Source of the DNA: Purshia tridentata
Taxonomy: Eukaryota; Streptophyta; Magnoliopsida; Rosales; Rosaceae
Length of the DNA stretch: 64,000 bases
NCBI GenBank assembly: GCA_003254885.1
Contig: QANT01001566.1
Coordinates: 26,400-90,399 of the forward strand
Direction of reading: 5' to 3'
Positions 13,827 through 28,000 of the stretch are shown in pieces. The position numbers and the translations under genes were made by a program. Numbering within the stretch: position 1 is the stretch's first letter; the number at the start of each line of letters is the position of its first letter. Below the pieces are notes generated by a model, which was not told where the DNA came from, did not search any database, and worked only from the letters and a program-made list of their open reading frames with translations.

Positions 13827-14606
13827 GGTTTTACAATTTGGTTCTGCATTGTTTGGCGGGAGAGAAATACCTCAATTAACCAACTTTTAAAATTTCCAGA
13901 GAGACCGGCCCATCAGACATTAGGCCATGTCTTGATGGACCTTGCTAGAGAAACTAGATTAATAATCTCTAAATTAATAACTAAGAAAAAAAAAAACAGA
14001 ATTGCATTTAAATTTAAATAGAACCATCCTGAGGTATCACTGTGATTGACAAGTGTTATATCCAACCTATATAATCCATTCCTATTATCTCAATCACCAT
14101 GTTTCACCAAATTTTAAACAATATTAGTTTATTTTCCCATCCCCATTACCCATAACCAGTATATCTAGTCCCGACAATGCTCCAATTTTTTTATGTTATC
14201 CTTTACGGTAATTTTTTTCACTACTGGCGTTTGTAGTAATTTTAGATAAAAAAGGTAAATTTATAATAAAAGAATTTACTTAAATCATTGTATTTTTTTA
14301 CTTTTTGAATACATTTGTAAATCACATTAGCGAAGACACTTGTATAGGTGAATTCCACCTCTACAGTGATGTATTAGTCATGTACTTTACAATGTAATCC
14401 ATAAATGTAGTCCATGCTGTGATACATATATAATCGTACATATATGTGGGATGTCCTTGCATGGTCACCTTACACAAACATTGCCACCCGAAAATGGGGA
14501 GGGTTAAATTTTGATCCTGTATGAAAAAAGAAAAGCAAATCTTGGCCCCAAAGAGACGAGCCATGCTTCCACAACTATCAACTTGGTGTGATGAAGATTC
14601 AACTTC
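13827..14606. other. Intergenic between PPR-1 and NPC1
   Basis: AT-rich sequence holding the presumed PPR-1 promoter and the NPC1 3' UTR. No coding signal was seen. Confidence 0.5.
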
Positions 14607-16003
14607 TTAAATCTCAATACTTGCATGTCTATTCAGTGGACCAACCATGCTCAATACCACCTTCAAACCAAAAAAAGCAAGCTCATATACTTGTTGGTTC
14701 AATAAATTTTATTAGGGAATGTTGACTTCAAACTAAAGGCACAATAGTGGCACCATGAGATAAGGGCAACCATATTCACAGCATTGAGAACCAAAAAAGA
14801 AAAAAAAAAAAACTGTTGAGGTGACTTATGGCCAGCAGTATCATCTTATGTGGGTGTCAGAGGAGAAACTGTGACAGGAAGAAACTCTGATAACTTACCG
14901 GTAAAAATACAAGCCCATGCAAGAAACCAATAACAACCAGCGCCAGGTACATTTGGAAATAATAAACCTGAAAAATTCAGAAAGCTACTTTACACCTACT
15001 GAGCATCACCAAAAGTATTTAAAAGCTGAGAGGGAGAGGTCAAACACCGCACCACAAAAATTTCTGATCTTGAGAAGCAAAGGACAATCACTCCAACTAG
15101 CTTTGTAAGTGTAATTCCACTGCCAAAATAAGTCAAACAATTAAAATTATATAAGAAGGGCATGTTAAGTGTATTGTTTGTGGACAAAATCACTGCTCTG
15201 CCTAAAGGGCTCTTAATGATGCTGTTAAATAGAGCCGTATGGCATTTAACTCTGTAGAAAGTGATGGCGAACTAAGTGCCCTAAGTGAGTAAGGCTATTT
15301 TGATATGTCTTTTTCTCAAGGTATTCTGCCAATATTTAAAAAACATATAGGAAAAACCACCTGGAGATAGACATTATAGACAACATATTTCCGTAACAGC
15401 TTAAGCTATGGGACAAATTAGTTGTCTAACATGAGTTTTTGTTTAATGTTAAAATCCCTGAACTTTTTAGGACAAGCTGAAAAAACAAAATCCTTCATTT
15501 TCCCTCAATTAGAAAAAATATCTCTACAGTGTCTGGTTGTACCAAATGCATGTATGTCTTCACAGAAAGTATACTTGTTTTAAAATTATTAAGCTAAATC
15601 ATTGTGTGCGTATTAAATTAGGCAATGTTAAATCTTATATTTTGTATCAGTCTGAGACAATTCTCGCTTACAAGAGGATTTCAGCTCAATCATGGAGCTA
15701 CAGATGTGATTATACCTTAAATGGTAAACAAGAGGGCATAAAATTTACCTGAAGACTGAAGCTCCCACTGTACTCAGAGCTTCCTTTGCTCGTTGGTTCC
15801 TGTCCCCATTGCTCACCTATACAAGTGTGCACGGGTTGTTAATATAGTAGCAAATTATATAACCCAATCAAAGGCTGTTGACCGTTGAGAAGAGATATCA
15901 ATGGCAGGTAGGGAGTTTCTATGTCAACTCGGGGACTAAAGGAAAAGAAAAGGTTAATGACATGACACGAAGTGGTTGGTGGTTGATGGCAGGTGATCAA
16001 ATA

Positions 16004-16059
<56 letters not shown>

Positions 16060-19000
16060 TAAATAAGTAAATAAGCGTGCCACCACAAAGAGGCTTGATA
16101 CTGACCAAGTAAGCATGTGTTATATGGACACAGAACTCAACAGCAATTCCAATTGACATTATAAGATTTACAACAGAGACTGCATTTAGTTGGATATCCA
16201 AAATGGCCATTACACCCTGAAAAGTTCAATTAAGCATGTCAGTTCTTCTAACAGGGAAAGAATTAAAAGAAATTAAAACACAATTGACATGAAAGAGAAG
16301 TAAACACAATGGTAGAATGACACAAATCTGAAAAAATATAGCTACAAAAGAGGAAGCTATTAATGATATTCAGGGAAAACATACCATCAGGTCCACAACA
16401 ATCATTGCCAAAACAAGTATGATGATTGCTGAACTCCATAAACTGTAATTTAAAAACAGATGAAAAAGCAAATAGAAAATTAAGTGCTTCAGTGGCAGAG
16501 AAACAGTGTTTTCAGTAGATAGATTATACTCGCAGGAACAAAAAAGGATGGGCTCAAGAAAGAATACAAACCTGGATGTGATAAGCCAACAGACAATGAA
16601 GATTGCACCTGTTTTGCCATCATAAGAGAAATTTGGTAAATACTTATAAAGCTGAAACTGTACACAGTCCTTAAAATTCTAAACAGAAGAAATAACCTAA
16701 CGATAACAGATTTAATTAATAAAATTATGAAGGCCAGCTCTATTGACACTCCTTTTAATAATATTCAGGGTAACAACTTATTTAACTACAAATAGGAACA
16801 AGCAAACAGACTAAATGCAGATCTTTATGTCTCAGTGCATAACCACATACAAATATGGTATAATGTTCTAGAAATACCAACCAAGTGCTATAGCAATGTT
16901 GATTAAAGCTATCTTCCAAATGTCCAGATATTGCTCAAAGAAGATATAGAACACTGAGTATGGAAAGATATCCATCTGCATCAAAGAAAACACTGTAAGC
17001 ATAAGATACAGACCCACATCCACCTGATAAAACAATCGTGCCCGCCTTTATGGAGTTTAATTATGAAACTGGCTAAGAAATATTGCAGATGCAGCCAAAG
17101 AGAGAGTTCAAGGACAAGACCTATCAATTTATCTCGACTCCACTATCTTCAAGTTTAAGGCACTTAGGAAAACAAGCATACTAGTATAATTCAATGAGGT
17201 TATTGCAATTCAACATTGTTTCCAGAAGGGGAGCTAGGGTTCTTTAATTCCTCCCAAGTGGAACTCAAGTCAGAAGACTCAGAACACAATCAACAAGAAA
17301 TTGATACCACCTAAAAAATGAAAAATGAAACTTCAATGAAACCCATTGAGAAAGGTTTGAAAAATGAAATTTTAATGCAACTAACTTACATCATTATTTC
17401 ACTTCACAGCCAAAAAAAAAAAAAATTTACCACTTTTTCAAGAATCATTAATCACCTAGTCTATAACTACATGGAGAGCTGTGTGTTCTTGAGGCAGCAA
17501 CCAGATAATATAAAAAATCTGGACCTTCAGCATGATTTGTATATGATAAGTATTGAGAAATGACAACTCTTTTGACATTCAACATCACCATTTTATACTC
17601 TTGCATACAGAAGTGGCCTAAATTTTCAATTCCACTATGACTAGATTTGTTCGGCCAATGCAATATGCCAGCAGTTTCACTATGACTAGATATGTTATGA
17701 TTTAATACATAAAGCACAATGGAAAGTTAAGCATCTCATTCCAGGTACGTGAAAACAAAATCTCCAAAGCTTATTCCTGGAACCATTTTGCTTGGTGAAA
17801 CTTAAACCTTTAAAGAATCAGAAACTCTTGAGCTGAATTCCCGTGCAGCTCGCAATGAATTGACATAATCACCCTGAGAAAAATGGAAGATCAAACAAAA
17901 GAAGGGTGTCCAATACAAGTCTGAAATTATAAAAGTATAATTCTAGCATCCGTTTACTCAAGACACAACCATACTTGTTTGTTAAGTGGTGTGTGATAGG
18001 TACGGAATTCGGATGCTCTTATGACACCACTCCCATAACCTGAAAAGAGAAAATGCAATATTTTTTTGAATATTGATACAATCAAAAGATTTTGGCTTCA
18101 AGCACTTTTAAACAGACATGGAAATTAAGAACAGAATGTGCGTGTCTTTGTGTGTATGTCACTCTTTCACACATATATATGAGAGAGAGAGAACTGATGA
18201 TACAGACCATTTAGATCCACACTATTAGTGTAAGCCCCATGGCCACCTTTTGCACAATCAGCAGATGGCAGTGCATTGAGGAACCATGGAAGCTTCTCCC
18301 TGAACTGTGCTGTAGATGGACGATCATTAACCAAATCTGAGTGGCGAAAGCACTGGAACCAATTTAAAAAGTTAGTTCTTGACCCTGGTGCTTTGCTAAA
18401 GTTAATCTCAGCTGTATAGATAAGATGGGCATTACTGTTGTACAATCTTTGCACACTCCACCAAGGCCACAAGGACCATCATCAGGTGAACAGCAAGGTG
18501 GCTGGAGAGAAATATTTCTGCTTCAGTATATCATGGTTTAATAAACAATCAATGAGATGATTACTACACCAAACTTGAATTCTTACCATTTAATGGTCGA
18601 TGGATACAGAAAAGATATCAGTCTCACAGATCATATTATAATGCAATCATGACGGTTATAAGCTTGCACATGAACCACCATTTGGCATAGGCAAGTCGCC
18701 AAATTAAAAATGAAAACCAAAATGAAATTAAAAAAACAACCAAAAGATGGCAGATGGTGATAATATGTACATATGTATGTCTTTTGTATGTGTATAATGC
18801 ATGCACGGACCTATGTGTGTAAATGTTTAATGTAAGAGGAAAAAAAAAAATGGTCCCAAGCACTGATATTAAGATGATGCAGTTAAGTCCCAGGGATAAA
18901 AAAGGCAGAATCTTAAATCACTTTTCACCCAATGAGACGTGACAAAAAGCACCAACCTGATCATCAGGTGGACAATAAGAACCATCTAAGTACTTCCGGC

Positions 19001-22000
19001 AGCAACCAAAAGCCTCAGGTGATATCCATACAAGAAAATCATCAAGCCAAGAGGCAGCTGGCTTGGAAATGTAGCTTGATTCTGGTATTAAAGATGCTCT
19101 TGATATCTGCAGCATCAAAGAAGAATAAATGAGAGTAGGAAAAAAGCTGTGTGCTCTTACACAGAGAAAACCCTTCACAATTGTCAAAGTTCACAGATCA
19201 GAACAGATATGATGACATGACAAAAAAATACAAGCTAAATAACCAAACAATAAACATAAGGAAGAAAGAATTTTAGGACAAGGTGCAAAATTGTAGAGCC
19301 TCTAGACTTGAGAGGGAGATGCTTATTCAAGCTCAATATGCATTAAAAGTGGGCTTGTTTGATACATGTTTGCTAATAATAGTGATACAATGTGTATTGC
19401 AGCGTAAAAAAGTCATACTTCACATCCAATTTAGAATCAAATACTACCCCACCATTGCTGTTATAGCCTGTACCTCATTCAAAAGAGAATTTGATTCACA
19501 TTGGCTGATAGAGCATAACTGGTTTGTATGTCTTGATTCTGAGCTGAGAAAACCAGGCAACAGCAATTGTTAATCTTTTTTATTTATAAGAAACATCAAT
19601 TTTATTGTATGAAAAAAATAGGAACACTCCACTGTTAATCATCGGGTCGAATAATGTCCAAATTTTATGTTCCCTTTTTTTATCGTCTCTCATGCATTGG
19701 ATGGAATGCTCTCCAAGTCTGGGAATAATCCAGAATATAATACAGAACTTGAAAATTCGAGATCAAAGCAGAATAGAGACTACACAGATACCTGTAGTTG
19801 TAATCCTTGACAACAAAATATAGCGGTGGTCCAATCCTTAGATGCTCTGACACATTATTGAAATACCCCTAAAACACAGAAGATTTAAATGATACATAAG
19901 GACAATAAGTCAGAATTTTATGGTAAGAAGATTCCGCAAAACTATGGGAGACCTGAAGATAAGAGTCCCGGGGAAGGACAATCTGCTGTTCCAAACCAGG
20001 TTCAATTCTAGTACATAATGCCTATAAGGATCAAAATCATGTAAAAGTTTATGTTAGGAAATCTAGATAACATAAAAGAAATAAACTACTAGATATAAGC
20101 ATCAATAAGTGTTAAGTAAATCATAAGCAACTTACAATGCTTGCCAAGGAAAAAGCAGCAAAGACAGCAATGACGACCATTTTAACCACCCAAAATCCAA
20201 GAATTCGTGCATGTACTTCCTACAATAAAGCCATGATCAATTTTTTTTTTTTTTCAAAGAATAAGAAGAAAAGGAAGGAGAAGATATATGATTATTAGTT
20301 TGGGACAGAATCAGATTTTTCGTTTCCCTTTGGGCCTCCATGTCTAAACATTTTAAGGATCTCCCCCTTAGATTGATCCTTCTGGATTGGACTGCTCTTT
20401 GGTGTTAAGGGTGTCGTTTACTCGGTTTAGTTTGGCCTTGTTTGCATTTTGGTGTTTGGTTTAAGGAGTACTCGCCTAGTGCTTGCACTAGGGTGGTTGT
20501 TATTTTGCATTGGATGTTCTTGTTTTTTGTAGTTTTTGAAGGACCTTTTGTCAATCTTATTTTGTACTCTTTTCAATAAAATTACGGTTTCTTATAAAAA
20601 ATAAAAAATAAATATATAAATCTAAGATGATGGCTCATAACACAATATCCCCATAAGAAAATCCAAAAAAACAGAAAAAAAAGTTACCTTCATATAGCGG
20701 GTCAGCAATCCATCTCTTCTATTAGAGATTCCTACACCTTACATTATGACTTGATCAGAACTAACACCAATTTGAAAAAGGAAAAGAAAATGTAGAACAT
20801 GATAAAAAAAGGTAGATAAATTAATCAACACAGTACTAGGCATAGCAACCTCCACCCACACACAAAATGACAACACGCCAATATACCTTCACTAGTTTCC
20901 ACAATAGACAAAGAGACTTTTATGCATGGAAAACAATCAACCCTGTTATCCTCAGCTCTCAAAAAGTCAAAATATATCAGCGCAACAAAGGCAGTAACTT
21001 GCAGAAAGAAGTCCAGCAGAACAGCAAGAGCTACAAAAGAAAAAGTGGATACATCAATGTACTAAGGGAATCAAAATTCTAAAGTAACTTTTAGGATATA
21101 GGAGAAATTTTTTTCACCTGCAAACATGGAGAAGACACGGCAAGCCGGCATGGGAATGAAACTTCCAACAGCAAATGCCAGAACCTCAGACAAACTAGCA
21201 AGTGTTATGGATGGGCCAACTTCAACCAGCGCATTACTTATTCGTCTTTCTAAAGGTAACTCCAGAGATTGCCGTTTCACCGCATGTACCAATATACACA
21301 TGTTATCTACACCAACCTGATTACAGGAACCAAAAAGAGAACCAATTCTAGTATCATATCTCACAAAGAAAAGCACATAAGAGAGGTCTGGCATGGGGAG
21401 GCAAAAATTCAGGAAAATTCAGCAAAGGATCAGGAACATCAAGAAAAGATATGTTCTCCTTTTGAAAGAGGTTGTGATTGAACATGAGGAAGGGAGGGTC
21501 GAAGTGGAGACTATTAGGTAGAATGAACAACAAAGAGTGGATAAAATATCATTTAGGATGAGGGCGAAAAATGCAAAGCTCTGAAAAAGGAAAACGGAAT
21601 AGGAAAAAAATAATAATAATCAGGCATAGAAGACAAAAGAACGAAAAAGTTCTCTCAACAAACCAAGAAAATAAAAAACCTAAATTAAGTCCCAAAAAAA
21701 AAAAAAAAAAAAGAATCAGGCATAGAAGACAAAAGAACGAAAAAGTTCTCTCAACCCACCAAGAAAATAAAAAACCTAAATTAAGTCCCAAATGTGCAAG
21801 GCCAAAAAAGAGTTGTATAACTCTACCATGTTTCTTTTTTCTTCTTTCCAGTTTCTCTTGTGCTAGATTCACGAATATAAAGTGGTCATAATTACAACAA
21901 GGGATATAAGACATTCTATAGATAGCCCAAGAGAGGCAAAAAGTAATTAATGTATTAATTTAGTAATTTGTTGTGTTACACTGTTACTACACATACAGTA

Positions 22001-25000
22001 TTGCCCTAAGTATCAAATCAGTGTCATTTTTCATCAGGGTATCTCACCGGTGTCAATGGTAAGAGAACTTCTCAGGCATGTCATATGGTGAGATGAGAGT
22101 GTTAGAAACAAAAAAATAACCAGACATCAGAATAGATTATCTCTACATGAGGCCTAAGATCAATATAGAACAGAGATTACACAACAGGACATTAATAACT
22201 CAAAACTGACACCCATAAAGGAGGAGGAGGAGGAGGAGGAGAGAAGAGGGGGGGGAGGGCACTGGGGGGTGGGGTGTGCTTACAGCCAGAACAAGGAAAG
22301 GAATGACTTCCATTATGATTAATGTAGATTTCACTCCAACAGCACTGAAAAATCCAACGGATCCAAGGACAGAAAGCATGACAAGTATGACTCCTGACAA
22401 ACCAAGCAGGACCTACAAGTCATTAGATCCAAAATGAGTAGCGTGTCTGAGAACTTCATCAATGCCAAAAAATTGGCATATATGTATGCCACATGGGCAT
22501 AAGAAATAGACGAATACTTAAGCCAAGGATGAAATCGAACCTTGGATGAAAGGTAAAAAGAAGATAACTGAGGTGCATCTCCCAAGGTCAGAGATATATA
22601 AATGAACATTACCAGATAGCTTACCTGTTATGAAGTAGAACAAGAAGAATGATTAAGAAACAGTCATTTATTTCAGTAAAGACAAGAATAATGATTAAGA
22701 AACAGTCATTTATTTCAGTAAACTGTTCAGCAACAAGTGTATATATTATATTTATTTTCCTCACGAGTGTAAAGATGGCATGATGAGAATTATCTGCAAC
22801 AGGTGACTTGAGTAACATAAGACACAGACTTACTACTATGGTTATAACATCTGCAGTACTTTCTCTTTTTAGCTCTTCCTCGATTGAGCTTTCAGCCGAA
22901 AATGAGAGAGTGAGATTCCGGGACAGAACCATTGGCAATAGTTCCTCCTGTCAACACAATTGCTTCAGATCTCAATATGCAAGTATCATTCTAAGAAAAG
23001 CTATATTGACTTTTTTTAATCCAATATTGACTAATTCAAAGTCTTTTTTCCCCCTTTTAATCCACGGGCATAATTGTACTAAGAAATGTAAGAACATAAA
23101 CACAAAACAGGCCAAATATATATTGCTTTGAGAGGGCCTCCATTCACCAGGCATGCAATTTAGGATGACCATGTATAAAGAAGCATGAAACTGAGAACAC
23201 TAAATGAATTGTAATACATGAAAAGAATGTTAAGAGGAGAATGTTTCATATATTATCAAATGCAAATACACCTTCAATTTTCAGGTTCCTACCCAACAGC
23301 AGATGAAGAAATTGAACAGCCTACATCCAGATGCAGATCCCAAGCCTTATTTATAACTTAGATAGTACACTAAAAGTTATGGGGAAATCAGTAACACGTT
23401 TTCTTTTCCAAGAAGTAAGATGAGTATGACTGGTTACTTGAGAAAACTCTTGAGATTGATTTGAAATTTTTCCCAACTGAAGGTCCTTGCCCTTGGAACC
23501 TAACTGCTGAATTTTTAGGATGAATTTCTAGGTAAGATGCTAGCTTCTGAGTCATAAAATGATGCAATATCCCTTGTATTTATTGTTTTCTTTTGGTTGG
23601 AATCTTCTCCATTCCCCCTGTCACACCTCCTTCAATAAGTAGCATTTGCATAGACGAGCTGTTGGAATATCTCAACTGGAATCCAGAAACCGTCAATTAT
23701 TAGCATTTCTTCACACAAACTATAATCATCCTCCCAATCATGCCCCTCCCCAACACCCCACCTACTAAAATCAAATCAAATAAAATAGAAGGTAATGTCC
23801 TGCATTATTCTAAGGTAAAGATAATTCCCAAGGATCCCCAACATCCACAGCCAGTGCAGGACTAATTTCCATAAACACTGTTCAAATGGTTGCCCGTGAT
23901 GGTTCTGCTTCTCTAGATTTCCGTTTCACTCCAAAAATATATCAATCTACACATTAATATTTCTATTGTAGTTGCACAGCAGTCTTCCTCTTTATAAAAG
24001 CATTGATAAGTGATCAAATCACAGCAGTCTTCCTCTTTATAACAACAATGTGAAGATGCAGCAAATATGTACTGGCATGAGATGAAGATGGATATAAAGA
24101 CACCAGGAGGTCAAATGAAATAAATGAAAAATTTATCTAGATGCTATTTACATTGAGGATTGCACACAATCTGAACTTCCCACAGACAAGCATTACATTT
24201 CATTAACAAAAACAATGCAATGGATGTGCAGCACTTAAACCTTTGCTAACTGAATAAAAGCCTTCTCCCAAGCCAATGCCTTCCCATTCTCATTTCCTAC
24301 ATCATCAACTGCATTATTAACTGGGTAGGTGACAATGAATGCAGAAGCCTGAAATCCAAAGATCGTCATAGAATTAGTATATAGACAGATATCTGTGAAA
24401 AGGATTACTATGTTACCTCTGAATAGTTGTTTCCAGAGAATCCTCCCAAGGCAGTGCTTGGATCAAGTGGAGCCTTAAAAGCGCTCAAACATGTGTCTGC
24501 AGAAGTATAATGCTACAGGTGGGATAATGATGGGATGAAAATCAGTAAATATACAAAACTCAAGTAAAAACCACAAGAATGTTAATGCAACAAAAACAAG
24601 CTTTAGATGAGCTGAAAATAATTAACAGTTATCCTTCATGAAGTTGATAAATAAAAACCTTCATAACCACTATTAGAACTTTCCTTTTTTAAAGGCAAAA
24701 AATTCATGCATAAACCTCACCAATTAATGTCTAAGCCAAGCATAGGCACTCAGTCAGCCAAATGCCCTAGTTGCAGTTAATGATGTCAAAGATGTGATCC
24801 ATGCAAATACATGAACTTACCAGTACTAAGAAAATACAGTGAGTTTAAAGAAAAATTGAGTGAACAGACATGCTAGAAGACACTAAGATGAAAACAGTTC
24901 GTCAATTTTCAAACAAACATCATCTACAATGTGAAAACTAGGTGGCCGCCAGGATTTACCTGAAAACAATACTCAGCATGTACAACTCCTCCATAGCTGT

Positions 25001-28000
25001 CAAAATTTTCAGGGTCCATTTTAAAATACTACAAAAAAGAGAAACGAAAAACAAATACAAATGTCAATGGAGAGTATGTACTATAAATTCAGAATAATTT
25101 GCTTAACCATTAAGAGATTTAAACATTAATCTCCAATACCACAACAGCAGAACCAATGAAAATGTGTAACCCCTGGGTCTTGCCCAGTGCAGACTTTCCC
25201 TCAGTGCTATTGTGCCGGTTGTGTTAAATAGATGAAGCAACTGAACATGTGAAAGGGAAGAAACAAAATTTTATGTAATCAAACCTGCAAAATGCTTTGA
25301 GTGGCACAATCTTGGCCAATAGGCTTCAAGCAAATTTCTGTTAGAGCTACCACTGAGCCAGAATAATTAGCACGAATTCCATCAACCTGTTGAAATTCAG
25401 CAAATTGTAAAAATTACATTAAAGTGAGGAAAAAAATTCAAAACAAATAACACATAATAGCACATAGTACTCACATACCTTGTTTTGTATGTCAAAAAGT
25501 AACTGAATATTATCATCTGTGACAATACTGGGTGACTTTCCATGCTTTGGATCCGGAATGGTCGCTAGTATAAGCTGAAACAGAAACAAAGACCGATTAG
25601 CATGTTAGTTTTTCCTTAAAACTACAAGAAGACATACAAGAAACCCCATGCTAGTATACTACACCAAGAAAGAGAGCAGAAAAACGCATACGACAGGAAC
25701 ATTTTAGATGATCACAATAAGTTACAGATTAGACATCCATATTCATTCAAACCATGGAAAACTTTTATAAGCAGGCTATGAATATCTTATGATGTCACTT
25801 TGAACTGAACTGTCCAATTGCATTATCAAGAATTTTAACATCCTTCATTTGGGCCCGGCAAAATGCCTTCTTTTAAGGCAACAACAACTAAAGCTAGACC
25901 TTACTATTCACCCAGTCTAAACTCCACGTAGCTTGTACCAGAACAACAGAATCTTATGCACATAAGGAACAATAGCCAGTAGGTTCTCAGTTGGATGCTT
26001 CATTTGAAAATAATGAAGGTTTGAGCCACAGCCACTTGGATTTTTTAGTCTCCGGCACCTATTTTCTCACAACCTTCCAACAAACTAAAGCCTGTTTGTT
26101 TCTTAAGTCTTTGGTCCAAGACTTGGTGCCCCCCTTTTTATTAATTTTTTTTCTTCTTTAATTTAGAATATGCAAGGCCTGCACTTGGTTCATAGATAGA
26201 TTTGCATGTGAGAAGAAGTTTTTTGGTGTAAACTATATATAAATTGTTGGGCTTGCTTACATATATCGCTAGGAGCTTTATATACCCTACAATTCATTAA
26301 TGTGCCAATAATATTAAAATATGTATGGAATGCCAAGTGACCCTTTTCCACGGTAATTTGAAAAAGAAAACTGAAGAAAACATATGAGCAGTTATAAATG
26401 ACAAATGACACAGTTACTGAAAGAGAAAGTGAAACATTAAACCAATTCTAAGACCTGCTCAATTCTGTAGAAGGGGGCAAGATGGCTGTCAAAAAATTGT
26501 TTCTCTTCTGCTGCCTTGCTCCCACGACCTACCCACAGCTGCAAAATTTTACATAACAATGCTTGTGAAAATTTTCTGAAGCCAACCAGCAAGGTTTTCA
26601 TTATGAACATTCTTATTGCAAAAAATGAGAGTGAAAAGAAAGAATAAAAAATATTAAAAAAATTTAATTGTATCTATTGATTTGATTCAAAACAGTTATT
26701 GGAGCATCAGCATCACAACAGTAAGGGTCTTTCTTGCATGCTATAAGACATAACAGATTACTGATCATAACACGATACCTTCTCCGGCCGTGTCTCCACC
26801 TTGAAACGAACTAGACCTACACACAGCATCAGAACAACCGCCACCGAGGAAAAGAGCACAAGAGTGGGATTCCTAGAAACCCAGGTTCCATAGCTCCTGG
26901 ATAGACAATAAAATTATTCAGCAAAGACTCCATATGCTATAAGCAATGTTTCAGTTTCTAACCTGTAAAAGGTTGACATATATCCCTGAATAAGAGATAG
27001 TTGGACCCTTTTTGTAACTTGAGGATCCATTTCATGCCCCTGATAATTATATAAAGAAAATATAAAAATTAAAAAAAATAAATTCAGTGGCTTAAACAAA
27101 CTAGAGAAACATTACAACAAATTAAATAGAAGATCAAGCTCAAAATTTTTTTTTTTATAATTATATAAAGAAAATATAAAAATTAAAAAAAAAAATTCAG
27201 TGGCTTAAACAAACTAGAGAAACATTACAACAAATTAAATAGAAGATCAAGCTCTAAATTTTATTTTATTTTTTTATCCAGAAATCCCCCAAACTCGCTT
27301 CGCGGACCCGGCCTCGAAACTAGAGCCTCCTGCCAAACCCCACAATCTTTAAGAGGCAAGAAACTCTAGCAAATGCTAGGTAGGTACCTTGAGGGGTTTG
27401 AACCTCAGACCACTTGGAAGCAAACCAAAGGCATGACCATTCCAACTGACCCCTCATTGGTTAAAGATCAAGTTCAAAATAAGAAAGCAAAAAAAAGCCA
27501 AAGAAATGGTAATTCAAATCAGTTTCTCAGAAACCAATGCATACAACACAGCTCCTTGCCCATAACAAATGCTGACTCTTTGGACACTTTGTGTCCAAGG
27601 TTATCAAACATGCTAGACACTACAGAAAATCAGAAACCTACAGAAAGTCAGAAACCAACACCTAAGACCAATAATCAACCACCCGTCCTTGATCCAATTA
27701 GAAATTGGACAGAACTATTTATGTTGTGTAACTCATACTATCAATTTCAACTATGCAAACTCTCTAGAATTTAGTTGAATAGGCTTTCCCTTAACTTCAA
27801 ATATAGTTTTAATTTTGGACCAGCATATAAGCCTATTATTCGAGGAATACTCTCATTGCACAGCTAGGAGTTTGAAATGAAACACCCAACTATCACAAAA
27901 TTTCAGATGTAAATCCTAATTCAAAACTAAGAAGCATTGTTTATTGCTAAAGGTTAACCACAAGATAATACCAAAAGTGAAACATCACATGATTTTGAAC

